64,000 nt of DNA from Stomoxys calcitrans. Lineage: Eukaryota > Arthropoda > Insecta > Diptera > Muscidae. Positions 40,140 to 52,398 of this stretch are shown piece by piece (the first letter of the stretch is position 1; each line of letters begins with the position of its first letter). Location of the stretch: contig NC_081556.1 of NCBI RefSeq assembly GCF_963082655.1, positions 150,434,001 through 150,498,000 of the forward strand, written 5' to 3'. The notes under the pieces are model-generated. The model worked only from the letters and a program-made list of their open reading frames with translations, did no database searches and was not told where the DNA came from. Made by a program: the position numbers and the translations under genes.

Positions 40140-41300
40140 CTAGGATGTGAAAATGTGAATAATAGCAATAGAGTTGGATACCCTATTGTCCCCAATCAAC
40201 GCCATCGCTCTCCGTTGAACCCGGTTAAGTAGCTCCAAGGATGATTTTGGAGCTCCTGCCCATATATGAGAGTTATATTCCATCCTCGGCCTGATATATA
40301 TTTTGATGTAATATTTCTTGCACCGCTTAAGAAAGCCCAAATACTTGAATGCTTCTTTCGGCAATTCGAATACGTGTTTTGACCAACGGACATCACATTG
40401 TATCTTCATGCCCAGAACATCAGGAGCATCTGACTGCTTAATATATATACCGTCGATAGATATCGATGATCGAAGTGGGTCAATGAATCGCTTGTGAGAC
40501 AAGATAAAGCACTGCGTCTTCTGTGCGTTAAAGTCTACTCTGTTCATTCTACCCCACTCGGAAATGGTCAACAAATCCTGGGAGAGCCTCTCATCCATAA
40601 TGCGCCTCCTGTCCACAATTTCTTGAGGACTGAGCCTATGGTCGAATGAATATGAATGACACAGACTACTGGATTCGAAGTCTGACCCAATAGATCGTCA
40701 ATGAAAATAAGAAAAGGGGAAGGGGAAAGGACAGAGCCTTGTGGCACATCTGCGGTCAATGTATACACATCCGATGAGAACCCATCTACAACAACTCGTG
40801 CTGTGCGACCTCTGATATAAATCGAACGAAGTTATAACAGACACCAAAAGCGACAAGCTTTCATAAAATTGCACCGTGCCAGACCATATCAAATGCCTTG
40901 GAGATATTCAGAGCCACGACCTTACTCTTACCAAACTGATGGATAGAGCGACTACATCGTTCCGACAAAAATGCCATTAGATCTCCCGTAGAGCGATTTC
41001 TGCGGAACCCATACTGTCTGTCGCTTAGAAGGCGACAAGTCCAAGTATCTGACAAGATGATAGTTAACCATAACCTCCATAACCTTGGAGAGCGCGGAAC
41101 ATATCGCAATTGGCCGGTAATTCGCAGTATTGTTCGCCCCACCTTTCTTGGGGATGGACTGAACGTTCGCAACCTTCCAACTCGCCGGGAAAAAACGGTA
41201 AGCAAGGTTGAAAAGGAACACTTACAATGGACAAGTGTTGATATACCGTCCGGGCCCGAAGATTTATTAACGTCGAGATCCGCAAATATTAATAATCGAA
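40140..41300 (-). pseudogene. non-LTR reverse transcriptase, degraded
   Basis: On the minus strand and in shifting frames: 'DLDVNKSSGPDGI' (about 41270), 'YRPIAICSALSKVMEV' (about 41110), 'QYGFRRNRSTGDLMAF' (about 41010), motif A 'VVALNISKAFDMVWHGAIL' (about 40870-40920), motif B 'VPQGSVLSPSPFLIF' (about 40740), then 'AQKTQCFILSHKR' and 'RPRMEYNSHIWAG' (about 40240-40530). The YADD site is lost (only 'HIHSTIG' reads there). At least three frameshifts. The upstream end abuts the mariner remnant. Confidence 0.85.
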
Positions 41301-41306
41301 AATCGC

Positions 41307-42060
41307 TTAATTGTTTTTGAAATTTTCCCCATTTAGATCTATACATTTTTGCATGTGTTCGAACCACTTGTAGAAGCATTTTTGCCACTCTGATTGAGAT
41401 ATCTCCAAAACATGCGTTCTGGACACCTCTTTGGAGAGAAGTTTTACATGGGATAGACCCTCACAAACGTTGCCAGCATTAGGAGGGGAAAACCACCGCT
41501 GAAAATTTTTTCTGATGGTCTCGCCAGGGTTCGAATCCAGGCGTTCAACGTCATAGGCGGACATTCTAACCTCTGCGCTACGGTGGCCTCCTCCTTTCTG
41601 CAGCGCATCCATAGGAAAAGTCCATTGAATTGACATCTGACGAGTTGAGCAATCACTGAAGAAATGAAGGACGGAAAATGATTTGTTAGCCATTCTTGGT
41701 TTCCACGTGCTTTATGTAGCGGTGCCGAGTCTTGTTGGTACGTACATAACCTACAGCTGAAATGTTTTCGTGCCCACGGCTCCAAAACAGCTTCCAAGTT
41801 GTTTGCCCATAATAAATCGCATTTACTTTGACTCTAAGCTCAATGAAAACGATTAGGGAGAGAGTCCATTCACAATCACAGCTGGCGATACCATCTCTTG
41901 AGATGGAAAATTACTTCGGCAGGCTTTGCGTAGGCTCAAATTCTCGAAAGTGCGCTCGGTTAAGTAAAGACGATCCCTTTGGGAGTTTACTAATTGGGAA
42001 ATTGTTCTCGCCAGAGAACACAATGTTTGGAAATTCACCATGGTTGGCGTTTAGCAATGA
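41307..42060 (-). pseudogene. mariner transposase remnant interrupted by a SINE
   Basis: The minus strand reads, with frameshifts, 'SQEMVSPAVIVNGLSPLIVF' (about 41860-41920), then 'AIYYGQTTWKLFW', 'YQQDSAPLHKARGNQEWL' (about 41700-41750, with the second catalytic Asp of the DD34D triad), 'SSDVNSMDFSYG' (about 41610-41645; the third Asp matches SPD-N-MD), then the SINE at 41421-41592, and resumes with 'EWQKCFYKWFEHMQKCIDLN' to a stop at 41307. The N-terminal DNA-binding part is not recognisable. Confidence 0.75.
41421..41592 (-). mobile_element. tRNA-derived SINE copy (e), truncated, inside mariner
   Basis: It keeps the tRNA-like head (B-box complement 'gggttcgaatcc' at about 41526-41537; A-box complement 'aacctctgcgctacggtggc') and about 100 bp of body. 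The mariner transposase frame continues on both sides, so this SINE inserted after the mariner. Confidence 0.75.
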
Positions 42061-42084
42061 TACCAGTAGCATTTGAACGATTTA

Positions 42085-42660
42085 TGATGCAGATAATACA
42101 CACACACAACCAAAACTGGTTGACAGATAGTGCACTTCGCGAGAAAAAATTGTACTCAGCTGTTAAAGGCCTGGTAATTATGTCATAACAGATAGTGTAC
42201 TCAATATTTTGTTGTTGGGCAACTGCCACTACCTGTAAATTAATATATATTGGTTCAGGTATTCGCTAATTCGATCCCTGCTTTATAAAGCTGTTGTCTT
42301 TTGACAAGGCCCGCTTCGCTGCGCCTTCTTTAAGTCTCTAATATCTTTTTAGGGTTAGGACACATCAGAGTTGCACTAATCACTGATGATGACTGATAGT
42401 GTACTCAATATTTTGTTGTTGGGCAACTGCCACTACCTGTAAATGAATATATCTTGCTATCTGTCCCAATTAATGATTAGTGAAATTCTGAATTTGTGCA
42501 TGTTACTAGTTTGCGTCAAATTTCGCTGTTTGTGTTGCAATGGTTCTTAACTATAATACACACACACACACAACCAAAACTGGTTGACAGATAGTGCACT
42601 TCGCGAGATAAAATTGTACTCAGCTGTTAACGGTACACTACCTGGTAGTTTTGCCATGAC
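42085..42660. mobile_element. CAGGTAGTG MITE copies, partly inverted
   Basis: 42085-42180 is a right half (ACACAC tract, 'ttgacagatagtgcacttcg', 'ggcctggtaattatgtcata'). It is joined to an inverted left half (gttgggcaactgccactacc, ending at about 42239). A second inverted left half lies at about 42375-42445 and a fuller copy at 42480-42655 ('ggtacactacctggtag' end). Several nested or dimerised copies. Confidence 0.6.
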
Positions 42661-44365
42661 CTGAACGAGTAATATCGTTCGAAATCTCTCTATTGTGAAT
42701 TATGTAACTTTTTATTACATAATTCACTAAAATCGTTCGAAATCTCTCTATTGTGAATTATGTAACTTTTTATTACATAGTTCACTAAAATCGTTGGAAA
42801 TCTCTCTATTGTGAATTATATAAATTTTTATTGAAATGGAATTTTTAAAAGTTTAAACACGCGAAGGTTTAAATCGATCATTATCTATAAAAACCTGGAC
42901 ATACAAATTTTTATATAAATAGTATAACTGTCATTAAATCCGAGTTGGGATTTCATTCGTATGCGGTAATTCGGTTTCAGGATTTCAATATTCAACTTTA
43001 TGACATAGACTGCAGACCATATATTTCAAAACACTTCCTACCAACTTTCACACATAAATGCATAAACTCATTTCTAGGATAAAAAAAAAAACAAAAAACA
43101 GTGTTTAGATTGCTATTAAAACTATGTGAGCTGAGCTTAAAAACCAAAACAAAATAATTTACAAATTAGATTTAGACTTAAATCTTTGGGACTTGACTAG
43201 AAAAATCTTCAAAGGCCATAGTTATGAAGGAAAATAATTTTTTACTCTCCAACTTTAAAGAAATGTATAGAAATTTTTTGCATTTTTTATAAAACGAAAG
43301 CCCCTTAAATAATTTTTGCCCTTAAAAAAAATTCCTTCGAACCTAAGGACTTTGGGGAATTTTCTAAAGGTCTTCTTCAAAAACTCATCTATATTTAATT
43401 TTTAAAAATTCTACATTTGAAGAAAAAAAATCATTTCCCCCTCCCCTTTACTACTGACTTTGTGGACAAATCAAGAATGAAGGGCAGGGGAGTGACTTGA
43501 ACTAAACGCATGCGCATACTATTCGTATTCAACTCAAAACTATTGTAGCTTTATAATTTCGAAAATGAAGTGTTGTATACATGAATTTATATTTACATAT
43601 ATATTATATAATATATATATATATTGAAAAAATTATAAAACAAACCAAACAAAAACAATGCAAATGCATTAAAATGATAAAGAAACTATATACACATTAA
43701 CTCATAAATATATATTATACATATACATATTATATATATACATATATTTATAGGTATTATATATTTATTTAAAAATAAAATGGAAATAAAAAATGAAGCT
43801 AAAATTAAACAAAAACTCTGTCTAAACCGTAAATGAGACAAATAATTAAATCTATAAAAAACAACTAAACCAGATAAAAGTAGGTGTTCGCTTTACACAT
43901 TCAATATACACTTAAAAAAAAAGAAGGACAAGATACAATATTTAGCATAGGAAATTTATAAAACAAAAAACAAAGAAATGGAAATCATTATCTAAAGGAA
44001 AATCAAATCAAAACACCCCCTTAAAAAATGTGTTATGTACAATCAATCGTAAATTATGTTTATGTGAATAAAATGAATGGAGATTAGTTAATGCAAAAGA
44101 TAAACATATACAAGAAAACAAAAAAGAACATAAAACTCCTTAACCTGTAGTTGCTGTAGATTGAAATCCAATACCAAGTTATTTTAGTTGACAATGCTTG
44201 CAAATTGTATGGAAACTAAAATCCTTCCCCCTCACATGTGATGAAATTGCGAAAAAAAACAAACAAAAATGCATTTTTATAAAAAAAACATATATTTTAT
44301 TTTTCTTACTTCTTAATTTTGATTTGGTTTTACTTATTAAATGTTATAAATTTTTTTTTTAAGAT
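42661..44365. other. three ~60-bp direct repeats then AT-rich DNA
   Basis: 42676-42835 has three units of 'aaaatcgttcgaaatctctc', 'tattgtgaattatgtaactt', 'tttattacat'. Beyond that it is AT-rich with AATAAA motifs and no gene. Confidence 0.5.
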
Positions 44366-44600
44366 ACCGCCCTAACAGGCAAAAAACTTGAAAAGTGACA
44401 AAATTCGGTAGAGCTCGGCCAGGATTCGAACCTGAGCACACGGAGCAACAGCGAGAGTCATTGCCGTTGTCTTAGCGTTCGAAGCCATCAATACAACTTC
44501 CAACAGATGAACAAAATCATGTGTAGTACGCAAGAAGTGTAATTTGTCACAGATAGAATGTCTGTCATTACACAAAAATACATGCATTGGGAAAAGTACA
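44366..44600 (-). repeat. tRNA-like B-box sequence in a repeat fragment
   Basis: The complement of about 44402-44480 holds 'caggttcgaatcctggccga', a B-box with a pairing T-stem. A convincing A box and anticodon arm are missing. It begins with 'cgccctaacaggcaaaaaac', which recurs at 44877 and 46141. Probably a SINE or tRNA relic. Confidence 0.4.
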
Positions 44601-44783
44601 GCTAATAAGCAGGGTTGTCGAGCTTGGTTAATGTGGTAATTGTATCATAGATCCGTTTTCGCTATTAACACGATTCAAATACAACATACCAACGCACGGC
44701 CTTTGAAGCCATCACACCTAATATGGTTGAAAAGTCTTCTAACCCAAGACGAAACGCGTCCCATAGTGGTTGGTGTGTGTAAC

Positions 44784-46158
44784 TATCTTTGGCTTTCCTT
44801 TTCCATTTGCATCTTCGATCATTGAGCTCGTCTCGAAAGAGAAACAAACACAAATTGTAAAATTTAATGATCTTCGCCCTAACAGGCAAAAAACTTGAAA
44901 AATTAAAGTTTTAATTGTTATCGAAAATTTCAATTTTTATCGAAAAATTCAATTTTTATCGAAAAATTCAATTTTTATCGAAACCTTAAATTTTTGTCGA
45001 AAATTTAAATTTTTATCGAAAATTTCAATTTTTATTGAAAATTTCAATTTTTATCGAAAATTTTAATTTTAATCGTAAATTTCAATTTTTATCGAAAATT
45101 TTAATTTTAATCGTAAATTTAAATTTTTATCGAATATTTCAATTTTTATCGAAAATTTAAATTTTTATCGAAAATTTTAATTTTTATCAATAATTTCAAT
45201 TTTTATCAAAAATTTGAACTTTTTTTTTAATCAAACTTAAATTTCATCAAAAACTTAAATTTTTATTAAAAATATCAATTTTTATCGAAAATTTTAATTT
45301 TTATCGAAAATTTCAATTTTTATCGAAAATTTTAATTTATATGAAAAATTTAAATTTTTTCGAATATTTAAATTTTTATCAAAAATTTAAATTTTTATCA
45401 AAAATTTTAATTGTTATCAAAAATTTCAATTTTTATCGAATATTTAATTTTTTATCGAATATTTCAATTTTTATCGAAAATTTTAATTTTTATAGAAAAT
45501 TTAAATTTTTATCGAAAATTTAAATTTTTATCGAAAATTTTAATTTTTATTAAAAATTTCAATTTTTATCGAATATTTCAATTTTTATCAAAAATTTCAA
45601 CTTCTATCGAAACTTTAAGTTTTAAATTTTTATCCAATAATCAAAAATTTTGTCGAATACAGTAAATTTTAATGAAAAATTAATTTATCAATATTCTATG
45701 TTTCTATCGAATTAAAAAAAAATTTATTGAAAATTAAAATTTAAGACGAGAATTAAAATTCTTATCTAAACTTGTATCTAAAATAAAGTTTTAATCGAAA
45801 ATTTAAATTTTTATCGCAAAATTAAATTTTTATCGCACAATGAAATTTTTATCGCAAAATTAAATTTTTATCGGAAATTTAAATTTTATCGAAAATTTCC
45901 GTTTAATATCAAACATTTAAATTATTATCGATAATTTAAAATTAAAAATTTTTATCGATCATTAAAATTAAAATTTTTATTGATAATTTAGAATTAAAAT
46001 TTTTATCGAAAGTTTAAATTTTTATCAATTTTTTTTTTTGGTTTGTGTTGCTATCATTGACTTTCCTTTTCCATTTGCATCTCCGATCATTGAGCTCGTC
46101 TCGAAAGAGAAACAAACAAAAATTGTAAAATTTAATGATCTCGCCCCAACAGGCAAAA
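44784..46158. repeat. 17-bp array flanked by ~110-bp direct repeats
   Basis: Flank 1 (about 44792-44900) and flank 2 (about 46058-46160) share 'ctttccttttccatttgcat', 'gatcattgagctcgtctcga', 'aagagaaacaaaca', 'aattgtaaaatttaatgatc' and 'aacaggcaaaaa' with few mismatches. Between them lie ~1.1 kb of 'aatttttatcgaaaatttca' units (about 65). The right flank runs straight into RT-related coding sequence, so the array seems to sit inside a retrotransposon copy and to have duplicated its edge. 'FYRKFKFLSKI' ORFs are artefacts. Confidence 0.8.
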
Positions 46159-46960
46159 ACGCTAATCGGCGATAGGGACTTGGCTTACAGTAGATGGAAG
46201 CGTTTCAAGTCTCCAGAGCTGAAAGAAGAATTCCGTGAAGCCAGGAGGAAAGTTAACAGTTTTATTAATACGGCTAAAATGGAGTATTATTCTTCGAGAT
46301 ATTATTGCGCAGTGGGCTCGAAGAGTAAGTGGAAGGTGATACATGACATCGGAGTGGGTAAACCCAAGTCAAACACTCGATACCATGGGGATATAGATGA
46401 ACTCAACAGCACCTTCGTAAGCATGCCCCATATACAAACGGATACGCAATTTTTCAATGATGATGATGGGCCGGCTTTCGTTTCGATGATGCCCGCAGTC
46501 CTTTTGAGTTTAGATGTGTTAGCCATGACGAAGTTTATGAGTGTTTTGTTCGTGTTAAATCTAATGCAATTGGCTTGGACGGAGTTGATCCGAGATTTGT
46601 ACGAATGTTACTTCCATATCTCCTACCGTACTTTATGTACCTGTCTAATTCAATTTTGAGCTCCAGTGTGTATCCAATTATTTGGAAGCATGCAAAGATC
46701 ATCCCCATTCCCAAATCCAACTTTGATTATCGGCCGATATCAATTCTATGCTATCCCTCTAAGGTTTTCGAGAAAATCCTTCATGGACAGAAGTCGGTAT
46801 ATCTTTACCAAGTGTCTCTGTTGTCTGACCATAGTTGCATTACTGCATTGGTTGAAGTGGCTGAATCGTTCAGAAATGACATTGATGAGAACAAAATAGG
46901 CTTTCTGGTTCTTTTGGATCACTCCAAAACTTGCTTTCGACACGGTTGATCACCTGAATT
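46135..46960 (+). pseudogene. non-LTR retrotransposon fragment, pre-RT and RT fingers
   Basis: In + frames: 'LIGDRDLAYSRWKRFKSPEL' (about 46155-46215) and 'KSKWKVIHDIGVGK', the linker before RT, then 'AIGLDGVDPRFVRM'-like start and 'IWKHAKIIPIPKSNFDYRPI' (about 46680-46740), 'LVLLDHSKTC' (motif A, Asp visible). Frameshifts break it, and it ends at the mini-me at 46971. Confidence 0.8.
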
Positions 46961-46970
46961 TGTGCATGAA

Positions 46971-47796
46971 ACTACACCATAGGATGGGGTATACTAATTT
47001 CGTCATTCTGTTTGTAACTACTCGAAATATTTGACTAAGACCCCATAAAGTATATATATTATTGATCGTCGTGACATTTTAAGTCAATTTAGTCCTGTCC
47101 GTCCGTCTGTATATCGAAAGCACGCTAACTTTCGAAAGAGTAAAGCCAGCCGCTTTAAATTTTGCACAAATACTTCTTATTTGTATAGGTCGGCCATATC
47201 GGACCTTGTTTTGGTATAGCTGCCATATAAACCGATCTCGGATCTTGACTTCTTGAGCCACTAGAGGGCACAATTTTTATCCGATGAAATTTTGCATGAG
47301 GTGTTGTGTTATGACTTCCAATAATTGGGCCAAATATGTTTCAAATCGCTCCAAAACCTGATATAGCTGCCATATAAACCGATCTGGGATTTTGACTTCT
47401 TGAGCCTCAAGTGGGCGTAATTATTAATTGAAATTTTGTACAACGGCTCCTCCCACTACCTCCAACATACGTGTCAAATATGGTCTAAATCGGTCTTTAG
47501 CCTGATACAGCTCCCATATAAACCGATCTCCCGATTTTGGTTCTTGAGCCCCTACAAGGCGCAATTCTTATCCGAATGTACTGAAACATTATGCAGTGAC
47601 TTCCACAATGTTCATCATTCATTTATGGTTCAAATCGGACTATAACTTGATATAGCTCCAATAGCATATCTTCTTCTTATTCAATATTCTTTGTTTGCCT
47701 AAAAGAGATACCGCGCATAGAACTCGACAAATGCGATCCATGGTGAAGGTTATATAAGATTCGGCCCGGCCGAACTTAGCACGCTCTTACTTGTTT
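46971..47796 (-). mobile_element. mini-me-like element, short copy
   Basis: Complement orientation: 'ctacaccataggatggggta', TA seed (agtatatatattattgatcg), core, GTCY seed 'gtccgtccgtctgtatatcg', about four units, then 'gattcggcccggccgaactt' and 'acttgttt'. It sits directly against the RT pseudogene. Confidence 0.8.
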
Positions 47797-49391
47797 CTTC
47801 TTTTTCCAATAAATGAAACTTTTGAAAGAAGTCGATATAAAAAACGCCTCACTTTTTTCATGAATGAATCTTCAGAAATTTTCCAAATCGAGTTTGCCTA
47901 AGCTTTACTAGTTCACTAGTTTGGAAACTATTTATAATGATGAAAGATTAAAATTTAATTTTTATTTCTTTTTTTATTAAAATGTATTGTTTTCCTTTTT
48001 ATAGTTCTTAACTTAACATTTTTCATTTAATCAACTGCATCAATGCACTTCCAAATACATCATCAAGAACCCAAGTCAATTTCATGCTCAAATTTCATCA
48101 CCCATCAAATTAAGGAACACCTTGCAAGGTACACTATTGGTGTAAGGGTAAAAAAACACTAACTCTACCAATAAAACCAAAAATCTAAGCAAACGAATAA
48201 AAAGAGAATAACTTAAACAAAAACTAATATAAAAATGGCAACTGAATACGCACATGGTTCTGCTACTCGTACTATCTCCTAAGGGTATTTAACAACAAGG
48301 ATAACACAGCGACAAAACTCAATTACAAAACTAAAACAGTATTCATAATCTCGCGAAAAAAACCCGCATAAAAAATAAATGTAACTGAAGATGATATGAT
48401 GTATTATATCTACTAGAATAGTTGCTGTTTTATATGTGACAAACCAAAAAAAAAAAAAAGAGAAACATACACACACAAACACAAAAAAAGGTAAAACCAA
48501 TCAAAACTATTAGGAAAATTGCTAAACCTAGTTTATTTATACATATAAAACTACTTACATATACAGATGATATCAATAAAAAAAAATATCACAAACGTAA
48601 GCGCTTTGATTTCATAAAGAAATTTTTGAAATAAAACAAAAAAATTTATTTGTTAAAGAAATGATTTAGTTTATCAAATGTTACAAAAAAACATCGTGTG
48701 TTACAATATAATTAGTTTTAAATTATTGCAGCCAATAATCAACCAATCCACAGATATTTTATTGTATTTGTTTTAGTTATGATTTGCAATATCTTTTTAT
48801 CTCCTCCATGAATTACAAAATATAAAAACGATACAAAATATATCTATTGCACAATATTTTGCTTACTTTACGCTATTTTCGATTTTTTATTCATTTATGG
48901 TTTAAACACTTTCTGCCGGAAACACTTTTAATAATTTCAAATTTGGCCGAGATCTAATTTCTTTGACCGAAATTATGGTACAATTAAAAGGTAGTGTCAT
49001 TAGCACAACAAAAATCTACCCCCAAAGAAACTACCTTGAGTGGTAAATGCCGTAAAATAAAATGTCAAAGTGGTTTTAGAAATAAACTTTGTTTTAAAAC
49101 TTATCTTCTTCAAATGCCTTTTACATTTGTATTTTCATCATTATAATACGGTTTTGTTGCTTATGTGTGGAACATTGGATCAAAAAGAACATGTTTTTGA
49201 GATTTTAGAAAAAAAATCACAGCTGTGCTATGGAGCCTTTGACATTAAGATTTACTGCAAAATTAAATTTTACTCAGCTGTTCGCATGACCTCACCTTAT
49301 AAGTGCATCCTGGACCGAGATGACGTATGTGATACGCGTTGTAATTAATATAACGTATACATACATATATGTGAGAAGCAAGATTTATTCG
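47797..49391. other. no gene seen (AT-rich)
   Basis: A/T-rich sequence with ACACAC scraps and AATAAA motifs. The 92-aa ORF at 49070 has no recognisable motif. Confidence 0.4.
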
Positions 49392-49612
49392 ATTACAGGT
49401 AGTGGCAGTTGCCCAACAACAATATGTCAAAATCAGTGAGGAGTGCAACTCTGATTTTGTGTATGTTACTAGTTCGCTCCATTTTTCGTTGTTTGTGTGT
49501 GTGTTATAGTTCTTAGCTATAATGCACATACACAACCAAAACTCGTTGACAGATAGTGCCCTTCGCGAGAAAAAATTTGACTCACCTGTTTACGGTACAC
49601 TACCTGGTAATT
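49392..49612. mobile_element. short TIR element, CAGGTAGTG family (copy, full)
   Basis: Cleanest copy, about 221 bp: left TIR ATTACAGGTAGTG, right end CACTACCTGGTAAT (inverse with one inserted C). The interior matches 15539-15772. Confidence 0.7.
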
Positions 49613-49638
49613 ATGTCATGGTGAAAAGTCTGTTCCTT

Positions 49639-50100
49639 AAGGTGCCATCACACTACATGTTCTTGTCTTAAGGCATGTCAAATTTTGCTATTGTTAAAGT
49701 TGTACACATAGTGTGATACAAATGAAAGTAAAACATGAAAATCACTTTTCAAAATAGCACTGTTATTTTTTCGATTAGAGCGTTGCGCTTTTCCTTCTTA
49801 CAAAAACACACAAAGAAATCAGCTGTTTTTGTTGCCAGTTGCCAAATTAAATTGTTGAAAGCAATGCCAAATTAAATTGTTTTCGCAACTTTATGGTTTA
49901 AACAGCTTTCTCACAAATATCTAGCCATAAAAGTCAGCTTTAGCTCACATTTTTAAGTTATGACATACAATAACAACTAGCGTGATAGCAAAAATGATGA
50001 ATCGTATATAAATTGACAATTTTGACATACATAATGAAATAGCAATGATACATAAAAAGTGGCATGTCATAACACAAGAACATGAAGTGTGACAGAGTGT
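49639..50100. mobile_element. PIF/Harbinger-like MITE (copy 1)
   Basis: About 460 bp. Left 'ggtgccatcacactacatgt', right 'acaagaacatgaagtgtgac', inverted over about 45 bp with mismatches. Compare the cleaner copy 2 at 52399-53201. Non-coding. Confidence 0.65.
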
Positions 50101-50269
50101 GATCATGGGCAAATTTTCATATTCATACACAGAAAGTTCACCTCCGCCATTGATAAAGGTAAAAGAGAACCAAAATATTTTAGTTACGAAATATCGTAAT
50201 ATTTAATTAATAGCTTCTTTGGATTTTGTTTTGTTTTTCAATTACATTTACTCTTTACAGATACACCCA

Positions 50270-50700
50270 CATTGAAAATTGATAGCAACGGTATTGATTG
50301 CGTGTTAATAACAAAACAATACCATATAACAGGATACACTAATAGGTGGTTAAATCACTTGCGAAAAACATAAAATAGGCCCCATGAGCATCATAAAGGT
50401 TGTCAAAATCTGCCTATTGTGAATGTTAACTAATGTCAGTACAAATTTTAGCTCTGACAAAATGCACCATATGGCACATCAATGCATTATTTTGTGTTTT
50501 TATTTCAATTCTTTTTAAACTAAGAACTAAGGCCCATTGCAAACAACTAAGAACAACGTAAATAAAACAAAACAATAAAACCTGGATTCACTAATAGAAG
50601 GTTAAGTCACTTATAAAAACATAAAGTGGATAGACCCCATGAACACCATTAAAGGCCTTGTTATGCTATCGTAAACATACCATAAATGTAGGAAAACGTG
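50270..50700. repeat. 'aatctgcctattgtgaat' repeat family, two half-copies
   Basis: About 50330-50470 (taggccccatgagcatcata, gtcaaaatctgcctattgtg, agctctgacaaaatgcac) and about 50580-50670 (gtggatagaccccatgaaca). Each matches the right arm of the foldback at 51923-52185. Around them (50101-50270 and 50700-51040) I see no gene. Confidence 0.55.
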
Positions 50701-51039
50701 TCTGTTTTGTTTTGGCTTACGAATACACATACAAGTGCTTACCAAACGTATGTCGACCGTAACCGGAATGTAGAATTCAGTAAAAACAAAATTTTACATT
50801 CCGTTTTGGTGACAGCTGACAAAATTTGAAGTTTGAATATATTTCGAAACCAAAAATTTAATTTATAGCACAGCTTTCTTTGTTGAATTTATCACAATTT
50901 ATTGTTAATAGTTTAGGTTGAATGGTTAGCTTACCATGAAAAGGTGATTTCACTCGGTGGCCAGTCTGACCTGTGGTGAAAAGAAAATAAAAAACTGAAA
51001 AATGTGTGATAATAAGAAATTACAAAAAGAGAGTAGGGG

Positions 51040-51765
51040 GTAAGTTCCAATATGGCGCTGTCGTATGCGCTAATCCATGCTATATCGTGAAACTGGAGAC
51101 TTCAGGGATTCCACACATTCCGCCAAAAACTTCGACCTCACTGTCCTAGAACACATGGCCTCGAGGGCCGCTATATATGTATACTGATTTCGAAAACTGT
51201 AAATTACTTCCCAGAATTTTCTTTGCGGCTATCGTTATGGCACAGAGCTCTGCCCGAAAGAACAATACGGCAGTCTGGCCGCTGTACCGATATTTTGTGT
51301 GACGGAGTATGGCCTAATCCAGTCCCGGTCTCCATCTTGGATATACATATCTATAAAGACCGAGGTATCATTCTCCTCAAACACAGAATTCGCTTTCCAT
51401 TCCTCCCTCCCGGAAAATCGAATTCCGAGAACACGCCAACCTTGAGGCGTGCCACTTATCTCTCGCGTTCAAACTATATTATCTCCAAAGTCCGCGAAGT
51501 GCCTGTCACGTAGCATACAGTCAAACAGAGAGAAACTGAGTTCGACCCCCCGTGCGTTTCAGGGCGGTAACCGTCGACCCATCTCGTTAATTAATGGCCT
51601 TTCAATATTCAGGAAAGCCGCCATCGCATACTCATTCAGTAGGAGCGACGTCTCGACTTCTAGCACCACTTCGTGGAGGGCCGTTTCCTTCGACCTGCCC
51701 TTGAGGTATGCCTGTAGTTTTCCGACATCAGACCCTCCCACACTTTCAAGTCTTTTTTTAATAAA
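51040..51765 (-). pseudogene. non-LTR RT/RNase H fragment
   Basis: Complement: 'ETALHEVVLEVETSLLLN' and 'EYAMAAFLNIERPL' (about 51565-51710; motif A region, with Asn in the place of the Asp). Further on is RNase H-like 'AALEAMCSRTVRSKFLAECV' (about 51100-51180). Several stops and frameshifts, and the middle is missing. Same R1/Loa type as 11430-12710. Confidence 0.6.
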
Positions 51766-51922
51766 ATTGTTTCTTTTGTAATGTCAAATGCCATGTCTGT
51801 CTCATAATAAGCATAATTGCCTCTTTACATTTACGATACTTTTATTCTAAATTTACGGTACATGTACAAGAGCACAACCAAGCCTTATGATTGTCCAAAT
51901 TTGTCTCGTTGAAGTGCAATTT

Positions 51923-52185
51923 ATTGCATTTTGTCAGAGAAAACAAGGTTTACTGACATTTATTAATATTCACAATAGGCAGATTTTGACAATCTTTACG
52001 CAAGTCACAGCCTTCTATTACTGTATGTTATTAGGGTAAGCCCAGGATTCATTTATATAAGGTTATGTGTCATACGAAAACAAATAGTGGATAGACCCCA
52101 TGAACATTATTAAGATTTTCAAAATCTGCCTATTGTGAATATTGAAATATGTAAGCAAACCCTTTTTTTCTCTGACACAATGCAG
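51923..52185. repeat. foldback element, ~75-bp arms
   Basis: The left arm 51923-51998 (tgcattttgtcagagaaaac ... tattcacaataggcagattt) and right arm 52110-52185 (aaaatctgcctattgtgaat ... ttctctgacacaatgca) are inverse complements with roughly 80-85% identity by eye; the loop is about 111 bp. Confidence 0.75.
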
Positions 52186-52398
52186 CATTGTAGACAACCA
52201 CGAGTAATTTTTTCTTTTTCTTTCACATCTTTTTAAAATACGGCTTCAAATATTTCAATTTCATACATTTTATTCACTCAATTTGAATGTGTACAAATGC
52301 ACATTGCAAACTTGTAGGAAAAAGTAAACAATAAAAAGTTTGACAAGCTTAATGACGATAATTTAAAAAAAAAAAGCTGTGTATCGGTTGATCGCTAA

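Noticed and set aside
44402..44480. Possible tRNA gene
   Set aside because: It has a B box but no convincing A box or cloverleaf; more likely a SINE relic.
45341..45665. Phe/Asn/Lys-rich ORFs such as repeated KFLSKILIFIENFNF
   Set aside because: The 17-bp array read in frame; no start context, no homology, many stops around.
51223..51781. 96- and 110-aa plus-strand ORFs
   Set aside because: They lie opposite the RT/RNase H motifs, which are on the minus strand.
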